Shown here: piece after piece, positions 1 to 6,519 of the stretch
Layout: each line of letters starts with the position of its first letter
How positions within the stretch are numbered: position 1 is the stretch's first letter
Assembly: GCA_002329445.1 (NCBI GenBank)
Contig: DCTU01000281.1
Span: 914-9,840 of the forward strand
Reading direction: 5' to 3'
Source: a bacterium UBP9_UBA1432
GTDB lineage: Bacteria > Vulcanimicrobiota > Xenobia > Xenobiales > Xenobiaceae
Length of the DNA stretch: 8,927 nt
Notes under the pieces: model-generated
Database searches by the model: none
Seen by the model: only the letters and a program-made list of their open reading frames with translations
Told to the model about the DNA's origin: nothing
Translations under genes and position numbers: made by a program

Positions 1-152
1 GAGACCATGATCTCGGCCAGCCGATAGGCGACCGACTCGCGGTCCTCCGGGCGCAGGCAGTCCTCGGCCTGGAGTCGGCGGTGCAGGACGCCGGTGATGG
101 CCAGCTCCTGTTCTCCGGGTTGAAGGGGTGCGGGTCTTCCGTTGTCGGACAT
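1..152 (-). CDS. Unrecognised protein, N-terminal part only (runs off left edge)
   Basis: An open frame on the minus strand starts at an ATG at 152-150 and stays open for 50 codons to the window edge. A Shine-Dalgarno-like GAGG (minus strand, bases 163-160) lies 7 nt before this ATG. A second ATG six bases upstream (158-156) is too close to that site, so 152 is the better start. The predicted protein begins MSDNGRPAPLQPGEQ and continues as a charged, probably helical segment with no signal peptide or membrane span. Most third codon positions, especially away from the start, are G or C, as in the real genes here. I do not recognise the family, and only about 50 residues are visible. It is divergent from hemL, so the two may share a control region. 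Confidence 0.55.
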   Translation of the reverse strand, partial: MSDNGRPAPLQPGEQELAITGVLHRRLQAEDCLRPEDRESVAYRLAEIMV

Positions 153-230
153 GCTCATTCCTCAGGCGCTCGGATGAAGCCAGCACGTTCGCCGGAGCGT
201 CTTGCGAACCTGCGTCGCCTGCCCGGGCCT

Positions 231-1601
231 GTGGGAACCCAGGCGGAGGAGATCCCCCGGGGCCGTGGAACGGCCTCCAAAATCCTGGAGGTTGTCCCGA
301 TTTCCGCCCCCCGCCCCCTCTCCGCAGCCCTGTACGCCGAGGCCCGACAGCACATGCCGGGAGGCGTGTCCAGCCCGGTGCGCGCTTTTGCCGCGGTCGG
401 AGGCGAGCCTCTGGTCTTCGCCTCCGGCGCCGGACCGTGGATCACGGACGTGGATGGCCACACCTACCTGGACCTGGTGGGTTCCTGGGGACCGCTGATC
501 CTCGGCCACGCCCACCCCCAGGTCGTCGAGGCGGTCTGCCAGGCTGCCCGCCGGGGCCTCTCCTTCGGAGCCACCTGCCCCGACGAAATCGAGCTGGCCC
601 GGGAGATTCGCGGAGCCTTTCCGGCCATGGATCTGGTCCGCCTGGTGTCCTCCGGAACAGAAGCCACCATGAGCGCCCTGCGCCTGGCGCGGGGATTCAC
701 GGGCCGGAGCCGTCTCGTGAAATTCGAGGGCTGCTACCACGGCCACTCGGATGGCCTGCTGGTCAAGGCCGGCTCGGGCGCGACCACCTTCGGGACCCCC
801 GACTCCGCCGGTGTCCCGGCCGAGGTGGCCCGACACACGGTGACCCTGCCCTTCAACGACGCCGACGCCCTGGAACGGCTTCTGGCCAGCCCGGGTTCCG
901 ACATCGCCGCGGTGATCCTGGAACCGGTGGCCGGGAACATGGGATTGGTTCCCCCGGCCGAGGGATTCCTCCAGCGAGTGCGTGAACTGACCCGCCAACA
1001 CGGAGCCCTGCTGGTCTTCGACGAGGTGATGACCGGGTTCCGTCTGGCCTTCGGCGGAGCCCAGGAGCTCTACGGGATCCGGCCAGACCTGACCTGCCTG
1101 GGCAAGATCGTCGGAGGCGGCATGCCGATCGGCGCCTACGGTGGACGTCGGGACGTCATGGAGCACGTGGCTCCGTTGGGTCCGGTGTACCAGGCGGGGA
1201 CCCTCTCGGGCAATCCCCTCTCGGTGGCCGCTGGCCTGACCACCCTGCGCCTCCTGCGCCAGAACGCCGAAATCTATCGGCGCCTGGAAGAAGCCGGGGC
1301 CCGACTGGAGGCCGGCCTGCAGCAGAGTGCCCGGCGGCACGGCGTGCCCGTCCGGATGCAGCGGGTCGGGTCGATGTTGACCTGGTTCTTCACCGACCGA
1401 CCGGTCCGCAACCTCTCCGAAGCCCGGACCTGTGACACCCGGGCCTTCGGTCGCTTCTTCCACGGGATGCTGGCTCGCGGTGTCTACCTCCCCCCCTCGC
1501 AGTTCGAGGCCGCCTTCCTGTCGGCAGCCCTGGGCGAAGCCGAGGTCGAGCAACTGATCGAGGCCGTCGATGGGACCCTGGCGGAGATGGCCCGCTCGTG
1601 A
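231..1601 (+). CDS. hemL: Glutamate-1-semialdehyde 2,1-aminomutase (HemL)
   Basis: This PLP enzyme converts glutamate-1-semialdehyde to 5-aminolevulinate, the last step of the C5 route to tetrapyrroles, in the cytoplasm. Homology to HemL begins at ALYAEARQHMPGGVSSPVRAF (from about base 327). It continues through the DVDG and VGSWGPLILGHAHP segments, GCYHGHSDG, the PLP-ring aspartate in DEVMTGFR (codon 1020) and the Schiff-base lysine in CLGKIVGGG (codon 1104), then YQAGTLSGNPLS. The frame is open from 81, but the first 70 or so residues do not look like HemL and overlap the divergent gene. I placed the start at GTG 231, the nearest canonical codon upstream of the conserved region (456 residues). 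ATT 300 is a serious alternative: it has a good ribosome binding site and would give 433 residues with the active lysine at 269, near its place in known HemL. ATG 174 is also possible. The stop overlaps the next gene by 4 nt, so the two are probably co-transcribed and translationally coupled. Confidence 0.95.
   Translation: MGTQAEEIPRGRGTASKILEVVPISAPRPLSAALYAEARQHMPGGVSSPVRAFAAVGGEPLVFASGAGPWITDVDGHTYLDLVGSWGPLILGHAHPQVVEAVCQAARRGLSFGATCPDEIELAREIRGAFPAMDLVRLVSSGTEATMSALRLARGFTGRSRLVKFEGCYHGHSDGLLVKAGSGATTFGTPDSAGVPAEVARHTVTLPFNDADALERLLASPGSDIAAVILEPVAGNMGLVPPAEGFLQRVRELTRQHGALLVFDEVMTGFRLAFGGAQELYGIRPDLTCLGKIVGGGMPIGAYGGRRDVMEHVAPLGPVYQAGTLSGNPLSVAAGLTTLRLLRQNAEIYRRLEEAGARLEAGLQQSARRHGVPVRMQRVGSMLTWFFTDRPVRNLSEARTCDTRAFGRFFHGMLARGVYLPPSQFEAAFLSAALGEAEVEQLIEAVDGTLAEMARS
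287..291 (+). promoter_or_regulatory. GGAGG ribosome binding site of hemL, pointing to a possible ATT start at 300
   Basis: A perfect GGAGG core lies at 287-291. It is 8 nt before an in-frame ATT codon at 300-302, and no ATG, GTG or TTG in the hemL frame follows at usable distance. ATT is a permitted but very rare bacterial start. Starting there gives a 433-residue protein, the usual HemL size. The canonical in-frame starts further upstream (GTG 231, ATG 174) lack a visible ribosome binding site. The match could be chance in G-rich DNA. Confidence 0.4.
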
Positions 1602-2584
1602 GCGATTCGTTCTTGTTGAACCCTCTGTTCAAAACCCTGGAGGAGGACCTGCGACAGGTCGAGACCTGCCTGGAGGGCATCCTGCAGAACAAGGGGGGCG
1701 CGGTTCGCCCGGCCGGGGAAGCCCTGTTCCGAGGAGGCGGCAAGAGGATCCGTCCGGCGCTGGTGTTGTGGTCATCGCAAATCCTGGGAGCCCGTCCCCA
1801 GGCGGCCCTCCCCATCGCGGCGGCCGTCGAGATGGTGCACGGGGCCTCGCTGCTGCACGACGACGTGATCGACCAGACGACGCTGCGACGCGGCCAGGAC
1901 ACGCTGAACGCCCTGCACGGGAACCGCTACACGGTGCTCCTGGGGGACTTCCTCCTGACCCAGGCCCTGGAGGCGGTCTGCGCGGTGGGCCAGGTCCGGC
2001 TGGTCCGGGTGGTCTCGAATGCCGTCGCTGAAATGACCTTGGGGCAGATCCTGGAACTTCAGCACCAGGGCGACATGCAGACCCGCACCGAGGACTACCT
2101 GCGCATCATCGACGGCAAGACGGCCTCGCTGATGGCGGCCGGCTGCATGCTGGGTGGAGTGCTGGCCGGAGCCGATGAGGCCCAGGTCCAGGCCCTGGGG
2201 ATGTATGGACGTCACGTGGGGCTGGCCTTTCAGATCATCGACGATGTCCTGGACTATTGGGGAGACCCGGCCACGCTGGGGAAGCCCGTGGGTTCGGATC
2301 TGTCCGAACGAAAGTTCACGCTTCCCTTCCTGCTGGCTCTGGAGGGAGCCGATTCCATCCAGAGGGGACGACTGGCCCACCTTCTGGAAGGGCCGGTTCT
2401 GGGGGGAGAGGCTTTCGCCGAGATCCTGGCCCTCATGGAGGCCAAGGACTCGCGAACCCGCTCGCAGGAGATGGCTCGCGACCAGGCTCGGAAGGCCCTG
2501 GAGGCGTTGGACCGCTTGCCCGCGGGGAGGGCCCGCGAGGACCTTGCCCGGCTGCCCGGCGTCCTGACCCGAAGGGATCGCTGA
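1598..2584 (+). CDS. Long-chain trans-polyprenyl diphosphate synthase (IspB/HepT-like)
   Basis: This enzyme adds isopentenyl diphosphate units to an allylic primer to make the long isoprenoid tail of a respiratory quinone. The 328-residue protein has GKRIRPALVL near residue 50 and the first aspartate-rich motif DDVID at 88-92. Next come GDFLL, DGKTASL, the second aspartate-rich motif DDVLD at 215-219, and GKPVGSDLSERKFTLP. The residues 4 and 5 places before the first DDxxD are Ser and Ala, not aromatic. By the known rule for this family, small residues there leave the product tunnel open, so a medium or long chain (roughly C30-C50) is expected rather than farnesyl diphosphate. Exact length cannot be read from sequence. 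The start is a GTG overlapping the hemL stop (GTGA), with GGAG at 1583-1586 just upstream. Being next to nuo genes supports a role in ubiquinone or menaquinone synthesis. Confidence 0.93.
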   Translation: MSDSFLLNPLFKTLEEDLRQVETCLEGILQNKGGAVRPAGEALFRGGGKRIRPALVLWSSQILGARPQAALPIAAAVEMVHGASLLHDDVIDQTTLRRGQDTLNALHGNRYTVLLGDFLLTQALEAVCAVGQVRLVRVVSNAVAEMTLGQILELQHQGDMQTRTEDYLRIIDGKTASLMAAGCMLGGVLAGADEAQVQALGMYGRHVGLAFQIIDDVLDYWGDPATLGKPVGSDLSERKFTLPFLLALEGADSIQRGRLAHLLEGPVLGGEAFAEILALMEAKDSRTRSQEMARDQARKALEALDRLPAGRAREDLARLPGVLTRRDR

Positions 2585-2723
2585 AGCGGATCGTCCCACA
2601 TACGGCCTTCCAGGGGCCGGGACTCTGCGCGAGATCATACCCCGCGCTCGGGCTGGCAAAGAGAATAATCCTTCAGACGAGGGGTCGGCCGCTGAACGGA
2701 GGCCCCGGGGAGCAGACCTGGAA
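2585..2723 (+). promoter_or_regulatory. 139-nt gap before nuoA, possible weak promoter
   Basis: No gene is visible here. The one AT-rich spot is GAGAATAATC at 2661-2670. AATAAT (2664-2669) matches the bacterial -10 box at five of six positions, but no convincing -35 box lies 16-18 nt upstream. A 5-bp GC hairpin (CGGCC 2603-2607 with GGCCG 2615-2619) follows the polyprenyl synthase gene. It has no T-run after it, so it does not read as a Rho-independent terminator. The gap is the widest between plus-strand genes, so a nuo promoter here is plausible but unproven. GGGGAG at 2707-2712, 11 nt before the nuoA ATG, is the likely ribosome binding site. Confidence 0.25.
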
Positions 2724-3098
2724 ATGCACAACGGCAACGGCGCATACATCGCCCTCTTCCTGGTGGCGGGAGCGATCTTCGTCCTGAGCGTGGTCACCCT
2801 GTCCCGGCTGCTGGCACCGTCGCGCCCCGGAGTGACCAAGCTGCGGCCCTACGAGTGCGGCGAGGTCCCGACCTCCGGCGCCTGGGTCCAGTACAACGTC
2901 CGCTACTACCTGTTCGCGATGGTCTTCGTCCTCTTCGACGTGGAGGCCGCCTTCCTGATCCCCTGGGCGGTGGCCTTCCGCACGATGATTGTGGACGGGA
3001 ACCTGCTGCTGGCCGTGGCGGACATCGTGGTCTTCCTCGGAGTGCTGGGCTCGGCCCTGGCCTACGCCTGGAGAAAGGGGGCCCTGAAATGGGTCTGA
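2724..3098 (+). CDS. nuoA: NADH-quinone oxidoreductase subunit A (NuoA)
   Basis: NuoA is a small membrane subunit of complex I at the junction of the membrane and peripheral arms. The 124-residue protein is of normal length, with three hydrophobic spans at about 7-30, 63-85 and 93-115. The family signature is clear: PYECGEVPTSGAW followed by NVRYYLFAMVFVLFDVEAAF and IPWAVAF. The cytoplasmic loop holding the conserved Cys (YECGE) lines the quinone-site region in known structures. The ATG at 2724 puts the first helix a few residues from the N terminus, as expected. The last 10 nt overlap nuoB, suggesting translational coupling. This is the first gene of the nuo operon. Confidence 0.97.
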   Translation: MHNGNGAYIALFLVAGAIFVLSVVTLSRLLAPSRPGVTKLRPYECGEVPTSGAWVQYNVRYYLFAMVFVLFDVEAAFLIPWAVAFRTMIVDGNLLLAVADIVVFLGVLGSALAYAWRKGALKWV

Positions 3099-3685
3099 TG
3101 GATCGGATCCCGGCCTACGTCGACCGACTGCCCGGAGGCAGCGTGGTGATGGCCCCGGTGGACTGGGCCATCAACGAGGTCCAGGCCTCGTCGATGTGGT
3201 ACATGCTTTTCGGACTGGCTTGCTGCGCCATCGAGTTGATGGCTACGGGGGCAGCCCGCTATGACTTCGACCGCCTGGGGATGATCTTCCGGGCCACCCC
3301 ACGTCAGTCCGACCTGATGATCGTGGCGGGAACCCTGACCCTGAAGATGGCCCCGCGAGTGAAGCTCCTGCACGAACAGATGGCGGAACCCCGCTACGTG
3401 ATCGCCATGGGCGGATGCACCACCTACGGAGGCCCCTTCTATCACGACGGGTACTCGGTGCTGAAGGGTGTGGACAAGATCATCCCGGTGGATGTCTTCA
3501 TCGCCGGCTGCCCTCCCCGACCCGAGGCCCTGCTCAACGGCTGCCTGGCCATGCAGGAGAAGATCCGCAGGAACAAGCTGGGACAGCCTCGCGGTCCGGC
3601 CATCCACATCCCGCCCACGGCGGGCCGGTTCTCGCTCTCCACGGGAACGGCCGAAACCGAACGCGACCCGCAGATCCCCGGTTGA
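3089..3685 (+). CDS. nuoB: NADH-quinone oxidoreductase subunit B (NuoB), N2 iron-sulfur protein
   Basis: NuoB holds cluster N2, the 4Fe-4S centre that passes electrons to quinone. Its four ligands are visible: the adjacent pair C45-C46 in GLACCAIEL, C110 in MGGCTTYGG and C141 in AGCPPRPEAL. FRATPRQSDLMIVAGTLTLKMAP, typical of the family, lies between them. The protein has 198 residues. I chose the ATG at 3089 because a purine-rich AAAGGGGG (3074-3081) precedes it by about 7 nt; a second ATG at 3098 is possible. The open frame extends further upstream, but that part is a shadow of nuoA. The C110-C141 spacing is two residues longer than in the Thermus subunit, resembling cyanobacterial NdhK-type proteins with a DxYS segment. 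A 30-residue polar C-terminal tail follows the conserved core. Confidence 0.97.
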   Translation: MGLMDRIPAYVDRLPGGSVVMAPVDWAINEVQASSMWYMLFGLACCAIELMATGAARYDFDRLGMIFRATPRQSDLMIVAGTLTLKMAPRVKLLHEQMAEPRYVIAMGGCTTYGGPFYHDGYSVLKGVDKIIPVDVFIAGCPPRPEALLNGCLAMQEKIRRNKLGQPRGPAIHIPPTAGRFSLSTGTAETERDPQIPG

Positions 3686-3699
3686 GACAAGGAGCGGCG

Positions 3700-4164
3700 A
3701 TGAGCCCCGACGAGTTCCTCCCCATCCTCCAGGCCCGTTTTCCCCAGGTCGAGTTCCGACTGGACCCGCTCAACCCCCAGGCCCTGATCATGTCGGCTTC
3801 GGGGGTCCCGGAGGTCTTCGGCTGGTTGCGGGACGCCCCCGAGGCGGCCATGCAATACCTGGAGTTCAGCACGGCCGTAGACAGTCCCCCGGACTGCCTG
3901 TGCGTGGTGTATTCCCTGTATTCCTACACCCACCGCCATCGCCTGGCGTTGAAGGTGGATCTGCCCCGGCACGCCCCCACCATCCCCACGCTCTCCCATC
4001 TGTGGGAGAACGCCGACTGGAATGAACGGGAGATCTACGACCTGTTCGGGGTCTTCTTCAGCGGGCACGAGGACCTGCGCCGGTTGATGATGCCGGAGGA
4101 CTGGGAAGGTCATCCGCTGCGCAAGGACTACAGCCACCCGAACCTGACCCCCCGCCCTGATTGA
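3700..4164 (+). CDS. nuoC: NADH-quinone oxidoreductase subunit C (NuoC, 30-kDa subunit)
   Basis: NuoC is a peripheral-arm subunit without cofactors that packs against NuoD and helps hold the N2/quinone region. The 154-residue protein shows the family signature at residues 101-144: LWENADWNEREIYDLFGV, GHEDLRRLMMPEDW and EGHPLRKDY. It is a short, separate NuoC, not fused to NuoD as in E. coli. The ATG at 3700 follows AAGGAG (3689-3694) by 5 nt and lies 14 nt after the nuoB stop. The longer frame upstream is a shadow of nuoB. The N-terminal half is poorly conserved, which is normal for the family. Confidence 0.96.
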   Translation: MSPDEFLPILQARFPQVEFRLDPLNPQALIMSASGVPEVFGWLRDAPEAAMQYLEFSTAVDSPPDCLCVVYSLYSYTHRHRLALKVDLPRHAPTIPTLSHLWENADWNEREIYDLFGVFFSGHEDLRRLMMPEDWEGHPLRKDYSHPNLTPRPD

Positions 4165-4176
4165 CAGGATGATGCG

Positions 4177-5301
4177 ATGATGAGACAGTTTCCAGCCAAT
4201 CCCGACCTGACGGTCGAAGAGTTCGAGCTGAACATGGGCCCCCAGCACCCCTCCACCCACGGCGTGCTGCGCCTGGTGCTGACCATGGATGGCGAGAGGG
4301 TGGTCCGCTGCAAACCCGTGGTCGGCTACCTGCACCGTTCGATCGAGAAGATGGCCGAGAACCGCACCTACACCCAGGTCATCCCGGTCACCGACCGCCT
4401 GGACTACTGCACCTCGATGACCTCCAACTACGTGTACGTCATGGCGGTCGAGGATCTGGCCGACATCACGGTGCCCCCCCGAGCAGAGTATATCCGGGTG
4501 ATCATGAGCGAGCTCAACCGCATCGCCTCCCACCTGCTGTGGTATGGCACCTTTGCCCTGGAGGTCGGGGCCACGACCCCCTTCATCTACGGGTTCCGGG
4601 ACCGCGAGAAGGTGCTGGACCTCTTCGAGTCCACCTGCGGGGCCCGGTTGCTGTACAACTACCTCCGGATTGGCGGGGTTTCCAGGGATCTTCCCGAGGA
4701 CTTCTGCGAGCGGATGCTGGCCTTCCTGGACGAGTGGGAGCCCCTGATCCGGGAATACGAGGACCTGCTGGACGAGAACCCCATCTTCTACAACCGGACC
4801 AAGAAGGTGGGCTTCCTCTCTGCCGAAAAGGCCCTGGCCTACGGGGTGAGCGGGCCCAACCTGCGCGCCTCGGGAATGGCTCGGGACGTCCGCCGCGAAC
4901 ACCCCTACGCGGTCTATCCCGAGTTGGAGTTCGACGTCCCCGTGCGCACCGAGGGGGACGTCTTCGCGCGCTATCGGATCCGCATGGAGGAGCTGCGCCA
5001 GAGCGCCCGGATCCTGCGGCAATGCGCCGAGAAGCTGCCCGGAGGACCCTACCTGGAGCCCCAACCGTTGCGCATGGTGCTTCCCGAAGGCGAGACCTAC
5101 GTGCATCTGGAGTCTCCTCGGGGAGACATCGGCTGCTATCTGGTCTCGCAGGGCACCGACAAACCCTACCGGTGCAAGTTCCGGACCCCTTCATTCTGCC
5201 ACATCGCGGTCTTCCAGCACCTGGTCCGCGACTGCCTGATCCCCGACATCATGGCCATCTGTGCCAGCTTCGACGTGGTGCTGCCGGAGACCGACCGTTA
5301 G
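4177..5301 (+). CDS. nuoD: NADH-quinone oxidoreductase subunit D (NuoD, 49-kDa subunit)
   Basis: NuoD forms, with NuoB, the pocket where the quinone headgroup is reduced. The 374-residue protein starts with the hallmark NMGPQHPSTHGVLRL. H28 and Y77 (in TDRLDYCTSM) are 49 residues apart, as are the two quinone-contacting residues of Thermus Nqo4 (H38 and Y87), so the catalytic pair appears intact. Further family blocks are ELNRIASHLLW, YLRIGGVSRDLP, ASGMARDVRREHPY, ESPRGDIGCYLVS, KPYRCKFRTPSF and a terminal ETDR. The start is ATG 4177, with AGGA (4166-4169) 7 nt before; the next codon is also ATG, so 4180 is possible. It lies 12 nt after nuoC. In many operons nuoE, F and G follow here, but here nuoH follows after 51 nt. 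Confidence 0.97.
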   Translation: MMRQFPANPDLTVEEFELNMGPQHPSTHGVLRLVLTMDGERVVRCKPVVGYLHRSIEKMAENRTYTQVIPVTDRLDYCTSMTSNYVYVMAVEDLADITVPPRAEYIRVIMSELNRIASHLLWYGTFALEVGATTPFIYGFRDREKVLDLFESTCGARLLYNYLRIGGVSRDLPEDFCERMLAFLDEWEPLIREYEDLLDENPIFYNRTKKVGFLSAEKALAYGVSGPNLRASGMARDVRREHPYAVYPELEFDVPVRTEGDVFARYRIRMEELRQSARILRQCAEKLPGGPYLEPQPLRMVLPEGETYVHLESPRGDIGCYLVSQGTDKPYRCKFRTPSFCHIAVFQHLVRDCLIPDIMAICASFDVVLPETDR

Positions 5302-5316
5302 CTTCAAGAGATTACG

Positions 5317-5333
5317 GGCCGCCCCTGGCGGCC
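5317..5333 (+). other. Perfect 7-bp GC hairpin between nuoD and nuoH
   Basis: GGCCGCC (5317-5323) pairs fully with GGCGGCC (5327-5333) around a 3-nt CCT loop, inside the 51-nt nuoD-nuoH gap, which is the widest in the nuo operon. No T-run follows, so it is not a standard Rho-independent terminator. It ends about 10 nt before the presumed nuoH ribosome binding site (AGGG 5343-5346). It could stabilise or mark a processing point in the mRNA, or tune nuoH translation. Its function is inferred, not shown. Confidence 0.5.
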
Positions 5334-5352
5334 GGGAACTGCAGGGACAAGC

Positions 5353-6519
5353 GTGGAGCCGATATTTGAACAGTTCGTCCGGGACCTGACCGGAGGCTTC
5401 CAGGTGCCTTTCTGGGCCCCGATGCTGGTCAGCCTGGGTCTGGTCCTGGCCTTCATCGCCTTGAACGCGATGTTCATGATCTGGCTGGAGCGGAAGATCT
5501 GCGGCCGGATCCAGCGGCGCATGGGGCCGATGCTGACCGGACCCAAGGCCTGGGCCCGCTTCTCGATGTGGACCGGGGGCTGGTTCCAGACGCCCTGCGA
5601 CTCGGTCAAGCTCCTGCTCAAGGAAGACATCATCCCGGCCCAGGTCGACCGCTTCGGCTTCATGCTGGCGCCGGTCCTGGTCTTCATGGCTGCCCTGGCC
5701 GTGTACGTGCCGCTGCCGATCTCCAGCACCTCCTATGCCCAGTCGGCTCCCATCGTGGTGGCCGTGGCCGATCTGGACATCGGCCTGCTGTACGTCGTGG
5801 CCATCACCACCTTGACGATCCTGGCGATCCTCACGGCCGGTTGGGCTTCCAACAACAAATACAGCCTCCTGGGCGGGATGCGGGCCGGGGTCCAGATCCT
5901 CTCTTACGAGATCCCCATGCTCTTCGCCCTGATGGGACCGATGGTGCTGGCCGGTTCGCTGTCCTTGGGTGATCTGGTCCTGGTCCAGCACGCGGGGCTC
6001 TTCGGGGTGCCCCTCCTGGGATGGTTCCTGGTGCCCAGCTTCCTGGGGGCCGTGGTCTACCTGATCTGCGCGGTGGCTGAGACCAACCGCCCGCCCTTCG
6101 ACATGCCCGAGGCCGAACAGGAGCTGGTGGCCGGCTTCAGCACCGAGTACACGGCCATGCGCTTCGCCATGTTCTACCTGGCGGAATTCTCGAACACCTT
6201 CGTGGTGTGCATGATCTTCACGGCCGTCTTCCTGGGGGGGTGGACCCTGCCCGGATTCATTCCCCCCTCGTCCCTGAACCTGGGCTTCTTCACCCTGCCC
6301 TATTTCGACCTTCTGGCCGGGATGGCCATCTTCTTCGCCAAGGCCTATGCCGTTGTGCTGTTGCTGATGTGGATCCGCTGGACCTTCCCGCGGCTGCGCC
6401 CCGACCACCTCATGACCTTCGGCTGGAAGTTCCTGCTGCCGCTCTCCTTCGTGAACCTCTTGGTCTGCATCGTCCTGGCGGCGATCCAGCAGATCTACTT
6501 TGGAGGCAACCCCGGATGA
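5353..6519 (+). CDS. nuoH: NADH-quinone oxidoreductase subunit H (NuoH)
   Basis: NuoH anchors the peripheral arm to the membrane and forms most of the quinone channel. The 388-residue protein is longer than most (about 325-365). Family blocks are WLERKICGRIQRRMGP near residue 44-59, LLLKEDIIPAQVDRFGF, GWASNNKYSLLGGMRA, ETNRPPFDMPEAEQE from E243, FLGGWTLP and WIRWTFPRLRPDHL from W340. Multiple membrane helices fill the rest. The first cytoplasmic loop has about 10 more residues than Thermus Nqo8 between GP and KED (residues 58-92), rich in Trp and Phe, and the usual GPNRVGP is changed to GPMLTGP. The start is a GTG with AGGG 7 nt before it. The stop overlaps the nuoJ start (ATGA), which leaves no room for nuoI at its usual place. 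Confidence 0.97.
   Translation: MEPIFEQFVRDLTGGFQVPFWAPMLVSLGLVLAFIALNAMFMIWLERKICGRIQRRMGPMLTGPKAWARFSMWTGGWFQTPCDSVKLLLKEDIIPAQVDRFGFMLAPVLVFMAALAVYVPLPISSTSYAQSAPIVVAVADLDIGLLYVVAITTLTILAILTAGWASNNKYSLLGGMRAGVQILSYEIPMLFALMGPMVLAGSLSLGDLVLVQHAGLFGVPLLGWFLVPSFLGAVVYLICAVAETNRPPFDMPEAEQELVAGFSTEYTAMRFAMFYLAEFSNTFVVCMIFTAVFLGGWTLPGFIPPSSLNLGFFTLPYFDLLAGMAIFFAKAYAVVLLLMWIRWTFPRLRPDHLMTFGWKFLLPLSFVNLLVCIVLAAIQQIYFGGNPG

Noticed and set aside
81..173. hemL beginning at the ATG at 81
   Set aside because: It would overlap the likely divergent gene by over 70 nt, add about 70 residues unlike HemL, and has no ribosome binding site of note.
162..1553. Long minus-strand open frame opposite hemL
   Set aside because: It is the shadow of a clear HemL gene in GC-rich DNA; its translation is low-complexity Gly/Gln/His/Arg-rich and shows no known motif.
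2603..2619. Terminator after the polyprenyl synthase gene
   Set aside because: Only a 5-bp GC stem with possible G-U extensions, and no T-run after it.
2654..2670. Sigma-54 promoter (TGGCA element) before nuoA
   Set aside because: The GG at the -24 position has no GC at the right distance for the -12 element.
3442..5106. 554-codon minus-strand open frame opposite nuoB, C and D
   Set aside because: It spans three well-supported genes on the other strand and its composition is the typical antisense mirror of high-GC codons.
5302..5352. Remnant of nuoE, F or G in the D-H gap
   Set aside because: The gap is 51 nt, mostly hairpin and ribosome binding site, with no recognisable coding trace.
5191..6408. 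405-codon minus-strand open frame opposite nuoH
   Set aside because: The translation is Gly/Gln/His/Asp-rich with no hydrophobic core, an antisense shadow of a membrane protein gene.
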